Positions 11,321-22,619 of a stretch of DNA of 64,000 bases are shown here, in pieces. Location of the stretch: assembly GCF_028009165.1 (NCBI RefSeq), contig NC_079246.1, positions 3,534,001 to 3,598,000 on the forward strand, read 5' to 3'. Each line of letters begins with the position of its first letter. Position 1 is the first letter of the stretch. Under the pieces are notes generated by a model. It was not told where the DNA came from. It did not search any database and was given only the letters and a program-made list of their open reading frames with translations. This DNA comes from Akanthomyces muscarius. Its lineage: Eukaryota > Ascomycota > Sordariomycetes > Hypocreales > Cordycipitaceae. A program made the translations under genes and the position numbers.

Positions 11321-11791
11321 TTTGATTAGGCCTTGCAAACTTTAGGCCGGGAAATTGTGGCGGTTGCTGGGAGAATGCCGTCTTCGTAGGATGTGCACGC
11401 CGCGGAAAGTAAAGAGGATGTTGCCTTGGGGACCCCGTGAGTTGGCGGCAATTTTACCGGAATTTATTAGCGGAATTCCTCTCGAATCTTTCCAGAGCAC
11501 GGAACAGAATCCCAGTCATACCTAGAATACGCTTACTTACCCATAGTTACAGAATGCGGACCGCTAAGCTGACGCCACATCCCAAAGTCCGCAAGAATAC
11601 TACAAGCGGGCATGTAAGCCCCGAAAATTCCGCGGCAACTTAGGCTGTGCACGCCTGGCCTGTATTTCCATCCTTGACTTACACGACCCGCCGCTCATCA
11701 GCTATTTAAATAGATGGACTGAGACAGAAAACTGAGCCTGGGTACAATCAACAAAATACTTCAACTCTTTTCTCACACATAACCCGCGAAA
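11321..11791. promoter_or_regulatory. Shared promoter of regulator 2 and SnoaL-like gene
   Basis: A 471-bp divergent spacer. GCTATTTAAATAGA at about 11700-11713 is a palindromic TATA-like box about 85 bp before the SnoaL-like start, with an AC-rich leader (CTCACACATAACCCGCGAAA) after it. CCGGAATTT/AATTCCGCGG elements occur at 11457-11465 and 11624-11635. Regulation of the SnoaL gene by the adjacent Zn2Cys6 protein is inference. Confidence 0.45.
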
Positions 11792-12283
11792 ATGTCCCCA
11801 ACATACCCGCAAACTCTGCCCTCTCTCAGCCAGCGCGATGCAATCACCGACGCCCTCTATCGAGCTGCCATTGGCAGTGATCATCATGATGCCGCACTAT
11901 TCAACTCGGCATGGGCCGGAGAAGACGTCTCCATGGAACTTCACGATGACAAGATAAGAGTCCTCGAGGGCCTCGCCATGATTCGCACACATGTTTTGGA
12001 TAAAGTTGGTCCTATGGATACCACGCATAATATCAGCATGGTCCGCGTCAATCACCAAGATGGAGCCAATACCGCGATTCTTAGTGCCACTTCCATGGCG
12101 CAGCATGCGCCTGCCGGCACGGGAAGGGATCCAAATGGAACCAAATATACTGTGGGCGGAGAGTATTCTGTTGACTTGATCAGGGACGACGGAGATGGTC
12201 TGTGGAAGATGAAGAAGTTGGTGCTGAATGTTGTCTGGTCCACGGGCGACCCTTCATTGATGGGAGGCCCCCCTAAGAAATAG
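11792..12283 (+). CDS. SnoaL-like (NTF2-fold) protein
   Basis: Single exon, 163 residues, starting at ATG 11792 with GAAAATGTC context. The opening SQRDAITDALYRAAIGSD followed by FNSAWAGEDVSMEL is the helix-strand entrance of the SnoaL-like family (PF13577, NTF2 fold). The later segment EYSVDLIRDDGDGLWKMKKL is the typical closing beta-sheet with the Trp-Lys-Ile/Met pattern. Proteins of this fold include polyketide cyclases, dehydratases and many uncharacterised fungal enzymes of secondary metabolism. No signal peptide is present, so it is likely cytosolic. Its place among regulators, a transporter and an NmrA-like protein is compatible with an accessory pathway, but no core biosynthetic enzyme is intact nearby. 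Confidence 0.83.
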   Translation: MSPTYPQTLPSLSQRDAITDALYRAAIGSDHHDAALFNSAWAGEDVSMELHDDKIRVLEGLAMIRTHVLDKVGPMDTTHNISMVRVNHQDGANTAILSATSMAQHAPAGTGRDPNGTKYTVGGEYSVDLIRDDGDGLWKMKKLVLNVVWSTGDPSLMGGPPKK

Positions 12284-12411
12284 ACACGACTTGTATATAG
12301 TAAGTAGAGAGCGAGTTTAGCAAGTAAGAATAGTATTTTTATCTACTTTTTAGGCTATTAATAGTATATCTCTTTTACCAAGGTGTCCTCTGCCCATGTG
12401 TGCGTGCTCTG
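12284..12411. other. Convergent 3' spacer
   Basis: This 128-bp AT-rich gap separates the SnoaL-like stop codon from the stop codon of the receptor on the other strand. Short direct repeats of TAGTA occur around 12298-12367. No gene is present. Confidence 0.4.
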
Positions 12412-14180
12412 TCAGGCTTCGGCTCGGTACATTGGTGGAGGCGGGCTAAGCCGGAATCCTTCTTCGCACACGTAACCTATTTGTATCTCTGCTATACTGC
12501 CGGCGGTCATCACGGAGGGCGTTTTTTTGCTAAACACAGCACTTGCGCGGTACTTTTTACCTGCACTTTCCATTTCAAAAAACTCCGAGTGTCTGTGTTC
12601 TTGAGGCGGCGCTGGTCTGCCTTGCAAGACTCTCGTGACTGTACAAGACAAATCTGCATAGGAGCGCTTCAGCAGTGGCCAGGAGGGCGGAATTGAAGCG
12701 CACACCAGAGCAGATACTAGCTCAATGCCGGTCCAGATAACCACATCGACGTTGTCCCCTATCGCGTCACGATTAGCTCTGCTGTTTTGTACTGCTAGCG
12801 TAGAGTGGATCACTTGCAGGTCAAGTCTTTGGTCCTTCCAAACGTCTGTAGGGCCTTAAGTCGAATAAGGCTTGTAATGGTAGCACTCCAAAGCGAGTTA
12901 GAACGAAGTGGTTTGGGGGCTCCTGGGTTTGAGCAAGTGCTTACATTGAGCCGAAGCCAAACAAGACTGCAAGCAGAATGCGTTGTGTCTTGGGTAGTCG
13001 AAGCCGCCATAAAGTAGGGATCGGTGCGATCATCAGCACGAAATCTTGGATAATGCTGCAAGCCGCCCCAGCGAAGCCAATGGCCGATACATTCAGGCAA
13101 ACTCCGTCCACTTCGGGGTCCCAGATTGCCCTGAGTGGCTTGCACTGGATTATTAGGGGAAACATAAAGGCCACCGTCCTTGCAGCAATGAAGAGCAACG
13201 AATATCTGACAAATGTCTGCCAGCCAGTTGTTTCAAATGTCCGTCCATACAGTAGCATGATGGAGGCTTTGATAAGGTTGATGTTAAAGAGATAGCCAAC
13301 CTCCATGGCCCAAAAGACCTAGCATCAACTGTTAGCTCCAGTCTAGTCTGAATCGCCTGCACCTTCATACCTGATGTATTGTTCGAGACAACCGGATGTC
13401 AGAGTCCCAGTAGTGCACACCAAATCCCCATTTGGTGGCTGGCGTAACAAATATCCAAGTTAGCAATTTGTCTATAGACCCGAGACGACTGGTTTGAGAT
13501 ACTCCTTACCGACCATTCCTACACTACCCATCACTAACAAGAGGATCTATCAACTTCTCAGCATTTTGCAAGCACAATGAAACGCGCGGTTTGCCAGTAT
13601 TGTATAGAGGGTTAGCTTTGTTCCGTCTACTTACCAACGCAGCCAATGCAGTCCAATCATCCCAGCCAAGTCTCCGTACTGTGACAAGTCGTGACCAGCA
13701 GCGAAGGGCTCCCATGACGGTTGCCAATGTCATACCAGCCGCGGCGAGGACAATCAACTCAGCCTTTCGCGAGGGCTTGTCGTAGCCATCGCATATGGTG
13801 GCCAAGGTATCGACATGGACTGGATTTATTAGTCAGATGAGTCTTCCCGAATACACTTTCGGGTCTGGTGAACAAACCAAGTTGGTCAGAAAAGGAGCAC
13901 GATTTTTGGACGCAGGTGGACAAGACAGATAGCAATGGGATGTTTGTGCAGATGCAGTCTCGTATCGGCGTCGGTGCGCCCGAATAACAGTTGCCGGAAG
14001 CCGTAGCCACGAACCAGCATGATTCCTGATGAGAAATCCAGTGAGATTAGCAGATATTCCGCAATGATGGCTAGTAAAGCGAGGCATGATGTATCTTGCA
14101 ATTGACGGCAGAAAACTTACAGTACATGACGGCTGGCTAGTCGGGAGAGCAGCGGGCAAAGTATCACCGCTCGACAACAT
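12412..14180 (-). CDS. CFEM-domain rhodopsin-like (PTH11-type) membrane receptor, eight exons
   Basis: Proposed exons are 14180-14121, 14025-13878, 13819-13635, 13546-13510, 13438-13371, 13318-12945, 12885-12818 and 12758-12412; phases all agree and give 428 residues. The N-terminal CFEM domain emerges only after splicing: PSCTESC, GNC, RDCIC, STC, KSC and TIC supply exactly eight cysteines with the P-x-C-x3-C opening. A fungal rhodopsin-type seven-helix region (PF20684) follows, with LGWDDWT, VFWAMEVGYLFNINL and KASIMLLYGR. Then comes IQCKPLRAIWDP and finally WDNVDVVIWTGIE. The last intron (12817-12759) begins GCAAGT and is 59 bp; only this GC-AG reading restores the conserved DLTWDNVD. Such proteins are surface sensors in pathogenic and saprotrophic fungi. 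The modelled start has no clear signal peptide, so an upstream exon may be missing. Confidence 0.82.
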
Positions 14181-15937
14181 GTTAATGATCGAATGCTTCA
14201 CTTTAGCAGAGCACTGGCTATAGAGATAAGATTATCCCAGCTGGGAAGGACTTCCATAATGGGACGGGTTTTGGTGGATATTGCTTCCGTTTTATGACTT
14301 CAAAGAGGTGCGCAGGCATCATAGGCTACTGAGGGTTGCATCGCGAGGTCAAAGCGCAGCGAAAGAGGTGGCTGCCTGTTCATAATTCTTAGGGTAGCAG
14401 TTTGAGACATGCAGGAGTAGCCTAAGACAGTATTTGGGCTAACGACTAATCAGTCCTACTGAGGCCGTGAGACTCAGGCCGCAGGATCGCATCAGACAGT
14501 CGTGCCCAGCTAATGTGTGGGTGGTGTCTGTGTGTCCGCCTTACCATCGCCCACCATTTTTGGAGGATAGACTTTCATGGTAGCTTCGCCGGAAGCCACG
14601 CTACCCGGCATTCTTGCAAATGACGCAGCATTTGACAAGCTGTCCAAGTAGCCGCAGTCGAGATCATCTTCATCTCTGTAGAAGGCCGGCACAGGCGGCG
14701 AGACTCGTACCGTTTCGTCCTGCAAGTCTGTACATGGCTATTCTTGCGGGGGTAGTAACGGTTACAAATTAGGGTCTCATAAGATTTGCTAGCTGGACAT
14801 ATCGTGCGGGGTTTAGCATGCTAGCCGCTTCGAGGTGTGTCGTGTGTCCACTAGTAGTAGCCCCCGGCGTGGCGTCTGGTGATCTTGGGCTGTTTTGAGG
14901 TTGCCATGCCACCTTGCACACCAAATACGGAGTCTAAGCCGAAATAATACTCGGTGTAGCCCCCCACCGACCGCCGCCCGGTTGTCTAGATATGTTGAGG
15001 ATCCGGCAGAGGCCTCGGCACTGGGGCCATGCCCTGTATCGTATTGATTCGAATGGTGTATAGACTACTCCGTACTTTCTGTTCAGATTCTGGTGATTGA
15101 CACATGGGTGGGTAGTACTGCGACCGGCGTATTGCCTTTGGGAGGGGTGATTGGTATGGAATAAATAAAATGGACAGTCTTCAAGGTTCAAACGCCACGA
15201 AATACCAACGGTGTCGCTGTCCAATGATGTGGCGGGTTTTCTCGAGCACGCAATGGAATTAATATACCTTCCGTTGCTGCTCTACTTCCACTAAGCATGC
15301 AATCCAGTCATCGGAGAAGCGGTATCCCGTGTGCGCAAGGCAGAGGCTTGATCTTTTCTGCATTGTATCAGTACCAAGTGTATAGCACAGCATCATTCCT
15401 GCATTATGTCACATTGCCGAGGGGACGCACAGGTTGCTCTGATGTTTCTTTTTTCTACCATCGCCAAAGACGAAGCATTTTTCTCAGTTCGCTACTGTAT
15501 TTGCGAATATTCTCGGGATTGCATCAAGTCATGCTTGGGCGGCCGTTCAAAGCCCACTGTCGTTATGAAATAGAAATAGTGAAAAGGTCGTGTGAAGGGC
15601 GCCCGTTTCGCAAACTAGTCTTTAATACGCTGTTGTAAAACCACCACGTGTCGAATGGTTGTGAACGGTACACCGCATGCGCAGAATCGCTCTCGCAGCT
15701 CAACGTTGACGAGCGGAGATAGCCGCTAAACGAAAATGGCGAAGCAATTCTAACATCTTTTAAAAAGACGTAATAGCTAATTACCACTTCACTAATAATG
15801 TTCCAAGATAGCGACAAGCTAGAAGCCAGAGACGCCAGTAACTCGGACACTAATCCAACGGTGCCAATCCTTCGGTGAACTTGCTTTGTTGAGGCTTGTG
15901 TGTGGCACTTCACCACGTATTAGATGTGGCCTGTCAT
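14181..15937. other. Gene-poor transition next to AT block 1
   Basis: No supported gene in about 1.75 kb. The one notable piece is a minus-strand frame at 14510-14725 (71 residues, containing DEDDLDCGYLDSLSNAASF) that begins just after a TTGCAG acceptor-like site and could be the last exon of a lost gene. Base composition is still mixed here and falls to almost pure A/T at about 15,938. Confidence 0.4.
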
Positions 15938-16557
15938 AGATATATTATCTTAGCTATTAATATCTTAGATTAGACGCGGGTTTTATTAAATGATAAACGA
16001 TAATACGCCTGAGTATATATCTCCACAGAGCTAGTTTTGATAAAGTATTTACTATAATACTTATATATTAGCGGATTATACACCTTATATATACCTAAAC
16101 TATATAGGTTTAGCTTTGCCTCTATTTTAAACCTCTTACTATATATACTCTATAATATATTATAATAAAATAAACTAAAGTAAGCCTCTAAATTAGTCTA
16201 TAATAAGAAGGGCTTAAACTATATATTATATATTAAGACCTAATTCCCTAATACTTTTTTAATTTTATATATAGATTATATTTTAAGATAGGTCTATTTA
16301 TAATATAGTATTAGTATAAGTTAGTTTCTTATAGGCGATTAGAGTATAGCTAGTATTAATAGTAATAAGTTAGAACTATAAGCTTATTAATAATATAATA
16401 AAAGAGCTTTAATACTTTTAAAATAGCATTTATTTTTAGACTTATATAATAATAACTATATATATTTAAAAAAGACTTATCTTTAAGTTAATATATAGAA
16501 AATAATAGTAATATATTAAGTATAAATATTAATTAATATAATAATATAGTTAATATA

Positions 16558-17312
16558 ATGTGGTTAATAAGCGAGCAGCGTAGACAAGCGAGCAGCGCGT
16601 TTTGCCCCACTTATTCTCTATTTCTAGAATAACTAGATAAGTATAAGAGTAAATTAGCTATATTTATAAATAGAGCTTACTAAGCTATTAAATTACTTAT
16701 ATATAGAGATAAAGTATTTAATATAATTATCTAAATTTATAATAACTAATTTAATAGTTAGTAGATTTAATTCTTTTATAAATTCTTTAAAGAATTAATA
16801 ATTATTTTAGTTTATTAGCTAAAAGACTAAATTATAGTTTATAGTATATTTATAATACCTAATTAACTATAAAACTTCTAAAATAAATATAGTTAATCTT
16901 TTTAATAAGTTAAATAAAAAAGACTAAAAATTAGCTTTAAATTTTAAATTTCTTTAATAACTTATTAAAACTTTTAATTATATTTTATTTTTAATTATAT
17001 ATAAGTAAAAAGTTATTAATAAAAGCCTATTATAATAAATTTAAAGTTTTAATTATTTTAAATTAAAGAATATAATTTTTAAAAAGAATTATAAAAAGAA
17101 TTAAACTTAATTATTATTAATTATTATATAAGTAGAACTTATTTTATTTATAATTAATACTATTTTTCTATAAGGAGTCTAATACCTTATTATACTTTAG
17201 TAAAAAGATTAGCTATTTTAACCTTATCTTTATAGAGTTATTTTACTTTTAGAGAATAAGTGGGGCAAAATGCGCCGCTCACTTATCTACGCCGCTCGCT
17301 TATTAACCACAT
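16558..17312. mobile_element. TIR element 1 (MITE-like, ~755 bp)
   Basis: The two ends are inverted repeats: ATGTGGTTAATAAGCGAGC at the left and its near-perfect complement ending CCACAT at the right, each continuing for about 50 bp to CCCCACTTATTCT. A TA dinucleotide flanks each side, as for Tc1/mariner-type target duplications. The interior is AT-rich and shows no transposase. The left TIR still carries some GC (GCGAGCAGCG), so this copy is less mutated than the second one. Confidence 0.75.
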
Positions 17313-17318
17313 TATAAG

Positions 17319-19545
17319 TAGTATAAATAAATAGATAGTATACCTTTACTATAGAATACTAACTTTTATCTTTATATAGTAATTACTTAATAATAATTTA
17401 TAAAAAAACACTTTTATAAATAGTAATATAATTCTTACCTTATTTACTATTAAAAGATTACTTAAATTAAGTATCTATAAAGTAATAAAGATTTATAGTA
17501 TCTTAATAATAACTATTTAATACTAATATAATAGCTAAAACTTATAATATAATTATATTACTAACTTAAAAAGTTAACTAACTTAAACAAGTTAACTAAT
17601 TTAAAAATAAAAACTATAATATAATATATTCTCTAATTAGATTTATAAAGCCTTCTCTTTTAGTATATAAATATAGAAAATATAATAAACTAATTATTAA
17701 CTAAATATAATAGTAATTATATTAAAGTATATTAAATAAAAAACTATATATAATATAGTTAATAAGTGAGTCGCCTAGACAAGTAAGTCGCCCAGTTTTC
17801 CCCACTTATTTCCTAAATCTAGAATAACTCTATTATAGTGGGGCTAAAATAGCTAGTCTTTTTTAATATTAGATATAAAACTATTAAATTACCTATATAT
17901 TTAAGAATAATACTTTATATTAATTATTTAAATTTAAATAACTAATTTAATAATAATTAGATTTAATTCTTTCTTAAACTCTTTTTAAAATTAATAATAT
18001 CTTAGTCTTTTTAAAAATAGAATATCTTTTTAATATATAGTATATTATAATAATGAGAATAGATATAAAGGCTTAAAAAAAATATAGTTAATCTTTTTAA
18101 TAAGTTAAATAAGAAAAGTAAAAAAATAAAAGAAAGTTTCTTATTTTTAATATAACTTATTAAAAAGATTAATTATATTTATTTATTAAGTCTTACTAGC
18201 TATATATACTATTATTTAAGCTCTCTATTAAGTTTTATAGGTATATATATAAAGACTATAAAGTTATTAAATTTAAAAAGAATTTAGAAAAGAATTAAAT
18301 CTAATATATATTATTTAATTTAATATATAATTACTATCTATCTATAATTATTACTATTTTACTATAAATAGTTTAATAACTTAATATACTATATCTAAAA
18401 GGCTAGCTATTTTAGCTTTACTCTTATAGAGTTATTTTAACTTTAATAAATAAGTGGGGCAAAATGGGCAACTCGCTTATTTAGGTGACTTACTTATTAA
18501 CTATATTAATAATAACTAGAGTTTATTATATATTTTTAATAAAGATATAATTATTAAAGGGCTAAATATAAAGATCTTATTATTATTTATAGTTAGTTTA
18601 TACTTTTAGAGAATATAATTATAAAATATAGTATTATAAAGTCTAATATTTATAACTTTTATAAAACTGGGTTTTTATTAAGCTTTATTATAATAAAAAT
18701 AATTATTATAAGTTTTAATTAGGTTAAAAAAGTAAAAGTAATATAGTTTAATAATAAGAAATAAATTATTATAATTTAAATAGTAAATTTTTAAAACTTA
18801 ATAGTACTACTTTATATTATAATAAAAAGCTAAAAATACCTTATATTTTAATATAAAAATAAATACCTACTTTTAGATTAGTATATTAATATAAACTTAA
18901 GTAGTTAGATAATAAATTAAATTAGTATAAATTAAATTAGGTAGTTTAATAAATATATAAAAGATAAAAAAAAAGGTAGTTATTACTTTTTAATTTTAAA
19001 TAGTTATAAAAGTTATTATTTAACTACTTTTAAACTTTTTTAGAAAAAAGAAAAATATTATTACTTTTTATATATTTATATATTTTTCTTATATATTTAC
19101 CTTCTAGATATTAATTATTTTAGTTTATTTAATAAAGCTTATTAATAATAAATTAAAGTTCTTATAAAAGTTAATATTATATATACTACTAAAAAAGACT
19201 TTTTTTTTATATTTTTTAATATTTCTAATAAGTTTATTATAAAATAGAATCTCTAAAATAGTTTTTAAAATACTAAAATTACCCTTTTTAATCTTTAAAG
19301 AGTTATTTTTATTTTAAAAATTATAATATTAAGTCTTTTAAACTTATATTTAAAATTAATTAGATTTTAAGTCTTTTAAATACTAAATATAATAAATAAA
19401 GTAATTTTATAGTCTCTAATTTTAAAAAATTAAATTATTAATTATTTAAATAGTTTTTTAACTAAAAGTCTTAATATACTTAATAGTTTTAAAAAAGATA
19501 TAGTAGTTATTATATATAAAGTTATATTTCTATATATTTAAGTAT
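17319..19545 (-). repeat. Repeat D copy 1, interrupted by TIR element 2
   Basis: Read on the minus strand this stretch matches 37,005-37,983 plus 52,109-52,530. Shared blocks include TATAAACTAACTATAAATAA and the downstream TTAATAATTATAT. The copy carries an unoccupied version of the site where the large Gypsy element sits in copy 2, near 18,560. It is probably an old transposon; the coding family cannot be recognised. Boundaries are approximate. Confidence 0.6.
17753..18505. mobile_element. TIR element 2 (MITE-like, ~753 bp)
   Basis: Same family as the 16,558-17,312 element: ends ATATAGTTAATAAGTGAG and the complement ATTAACTATAT, flanked by TA. Compared with element 1, the changes in the TIR (GTGGTTAATAAGCG to ATAGTTAATAAGTG) are G-to-A and C-to-T. 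It sits inside repeat D; the matching unoccupied site is near 52,140-52,165. Confidence 0.72.
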
Positions 19546-19859
19546 AAGACTTTAAAGTTATAAATAAGCTAATTAATAAGTATTAATAGGCTAAATAAAT
19601 AAAGTTATAAATTAAAATATCTTTTTTTATATAAAATATAAGAGATTTAAAAAAGTAGATAAATATAAATAGTTAAGTAAAAGATAAAATATAAACTTAT
19701 AATTATTATAAAGTAAAGCTTAAAATATATAATTACTAATATAATATATATAGTTAGACTATATATAATATATATATTTATATTATAAATATAGAAAATA
19801 ATAAAGAAAAGGATTTTAATTAGTTTTTTCTTAATATTATAATTAAATTATTTATAATT

Positions 19860-19973
19860 AAAGGTTAGAAGGTTAATAAAAGTACTATAATACTAGATAA
19901 TACACTTAATATATATATATTATACTACCTTTATATTATAACTATAAAAGCCTAATACCTTATAGTAGGTAGT
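19860..19973 (+). repeat. Foldback repeat F, outer left arm
   Basis: This stretch ends TATAACTATAAAAGCCTAAT...TAGTAGGTAGT and is inverted at about 31,330-31,440. The Gypsy element at 19,974-28,871 splits the arm, which resumes at 28,877. The outer limit is approximate. Confidence 0.5.
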
Positions 19974-20219
19974 TATTATAGACTAGCCCTAGGGTGTCTA
20001 TAAATAGGCGTTATAATTATTATTAACTCTCTTAAGGAGAGGAAGAAGAAGAAATGGGAAAGGAGGAGCCTCTTCTATTTTATAGTAGTCTAGGTTTTAT
20101 ATAGAGTTAGTGTGGAGTTTAATTAGGGTCTTAGTAAAGTCGTCCTAAAGCTCAGCCAGCTAACACCTAACCTATACTATCTTAGTTATAATAGTGGGCT
20201 AAAGCCTAGTACCTTTATA
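19974..20219 (-). repeat. LTR of retrotransposon 1 (3' LTR)
   Basis: Direct copy of 28,626-28,871, same length. It shares GAGGAAGAAGAAGAAAT and GGAGCCTCTTCTATTTTATA blocks. The same LTR exists as an unmutated solo copy in the other orientation at 31,474-31,720. Confidence 0.88.
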
Positions 20220-20279
20220 TACCCCCCTATCCGCCCCCTACTAACTGGTAAAAGGTTTTTTTTTTTTTTATGTTATTCC

Positions 20280-20400
20280 TGGGTTTCCTAGGCGCGGTGT
20301 GGAAAAACGCGGCCCTAGCTGGGCTGTGTGTCGTGGTAGGCGCGGCGCGGAGAAATATGACTCTAGCGAGGCTGTGTGTCACTATTAGCGGGGGGTTGGT
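20280..20400. repeat. GC-rich tandem duplication inside retrotransposon 1
   Basis: Two imperfect units of about 50 bp share GGCGCGG and GGCTGTGTGTC. The patch is conspicuously GC-rich compared with its surroundings. It lies between the 3' LTR and the pol remnants. Confidence 0.55.
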
Positions 20401-20689
20401 AGGCAGTGGTTGGCGACTATACGGCTATAACTAGGCCCTACTAGCTCCTTTAAGCGCCTAATTAGGTCTTTATCATAAACTATTATATAATATATAGTAC
20501 TATCTAGGTGCGTTAAGTATAAATAAAGTAAAGTAATTATAAAAAGGTAAATTATATAGTAAAAGGACTATATCCTCTTAAAAGAAATATTTATAATAAT
20601 AAGGTCTTTATTATAGCGCTTAATAGTGTTTTTCTTCCTTCCCTCTATTAACTATTTTATTTCCTTATAGTATTACACTTATATTACTT

Positions 20690-22610
20690 TATTCCCCTTC
20701 TACCTTAATAATATTCCTATTATACACTACTACGTTTTTACCCTAGACCTAATAATATATTTGCCGCTAATACGCCTCCCCCTCCCCCTCCTTCTAGTAG
20801 GAATAATTATAACCTAAACTCTAAGTATTACCGCCTTTAATATTCCCTAGCTAGCTTTATTATAGAGGGTAATTTAGATAGTAATAAATTTATTTTAGAT
20901 AATAAACTTAATATACCCTACCTTACCTACCTAAAGGGCACTATTAATAATAGTGTGCTTAACTATTAGCTAGGACCTAAAAACGCCTATATATTTTATA
21001 ATAATAGGTATTATACCTATAAATAGGCCCCTACTATCTTTACTATAAACCTTACCTTATACTATATTATCTATAATATATAATTTATATATAATAAAAA
21101 TAAGGCTATAAAGACTCTTATTATACGTAAGTTAGGAGAGAAGGGCTCTAAAAAGGCTATTCTATTCCCCACTATAGCGTGTTTTATATAATAATATTAT
21201 AGCACTCTAAATACTACTATACTCTAACCTATCCTCATCTAGGATATATATACTCCCTATTATCCTAGCCCTATTACTAGTAAGGGCCCTACTACTACCT
21301 CCTTATAGGTAGCTCTCCCTATTAGTTCCTTAGGTAGAAACTATACTAGCTAATCTAATATTATTAGTACTATTAATATCTTTAATTAATTTAATTAAAA
21401 TATTTAAGCTCTTATAGTATATATTCTATCCCCTCTTAGTCTATCTTAATATAAAACTATATCTAATCTAATTATACTCTTAGGAATCCCTTTACTTTTA
21501 TACTTATATATAGGATAAATATAATATATAATATAATAAGGAGAATATATATATAAATACACTATTAGTAGCTACTCTTAGTCACCTAATTACTCCTATA
21601 CTCCCCTTAATACCCTCCTATTAACTTCTAAGCTATTATAAATATAATTTATATAGCTCTTATTTTTTATACTACTACTATAAGTCTTACTCCTACTTAC
21701 CTTCTAAAAGGCACTCTAATTACCACTATTCTAATTATTACTATTAGTCCTCTTATTATTTATCTAGCTACTTATATAGTTATTATTATTCTAACTATCC
21801 TTATAATAATAAAGAGGTAGATCTTAGTAAGTACTTTAGGGATATAGGTAAGGTCCTATCTAATAAGGAGATAGAGTAGTAGTTCCTAGTTAGGTACTTA
21901 TAGAGTGATTAATTTTTTAGGTTATTATAGATATACTTACTAAATAACTAGTTTAAAGTTTAGGAAATTATTTATAATTTCTTTTTATATTAGTTCTTAC
22001 TATTATAGGTTTAGATTAGATAGCTAAGGGGCTAAAATATAGTACTAATAAAGCTATAAGTTTATAGAGTGGCCCCCCCTAAAATATTATAATATTAATT
22101 ATTTTCCACTACCTATACCTATATATCCCCTAATTATTCTATTTTATCTACCTATTATAGCCTACTATAATACACTTATTATATACTATTATATCTATTA
22201 GCTTTACCCTAGTAGGTCTTAAATATAATTAGTACTAAAATATTCTATAAGGCACTAAGTAGCTTCTATATTAGGTCCTAAAAGCCTACCTATTTTACTA
22301 AGACTTCCCTTTTTCCGCCCTAGTCTCTAGTATTATAGGTATAAAGTATCTCCTTAATAACCTATTCTAGATATTAATTATCCCCTAGTTTATTATTAAC
22401 TAAGATTAGCTTAGGCGCTTAATTATTCTACGCCTAAAATAGTAAGGGGTTTATTACTACCTATTTAACTAGATTAATATAGAATATCTTATAAAGGCTT
22501 TTAAGTAGGTCTAATATTATTATTAATAGACTTAAGGTAGTTATAATATAGTATTTAGAGTAGACCTAGTTAAGCTTTTTATTAGGATAGTTAGTTATAA
22601 TATTATATAA
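20690..22610 (+). pseudogene. Possible antisense ORF remnant in the 3' region of retrotransposon 1
   Basis: The plus strand, opposite to gag-pol, reads as protein-like over long stretches, with scattered stops of the kind RIP makes from Gln and Arg codons. Examples are a proline run (NTPPPPPPSS near 20,767-20,796) and LKAYLFYQDFPFSALVSS followed by GIKYLLNNLFQ near 22,275-22,360. No known family is recognised. It could be chance, since AT-rich RIP DNA has few distinct codons. Confidence 0.3.
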
Positions 22611-22619
22611 AGATAGCTA

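Noticed and set aside
12412..12813. 133-residue frame as a separate small gene
   Set aside because: Its main part is the last exon of the receptor (VDVVIWTGIEL); the first 18 residues are intron.
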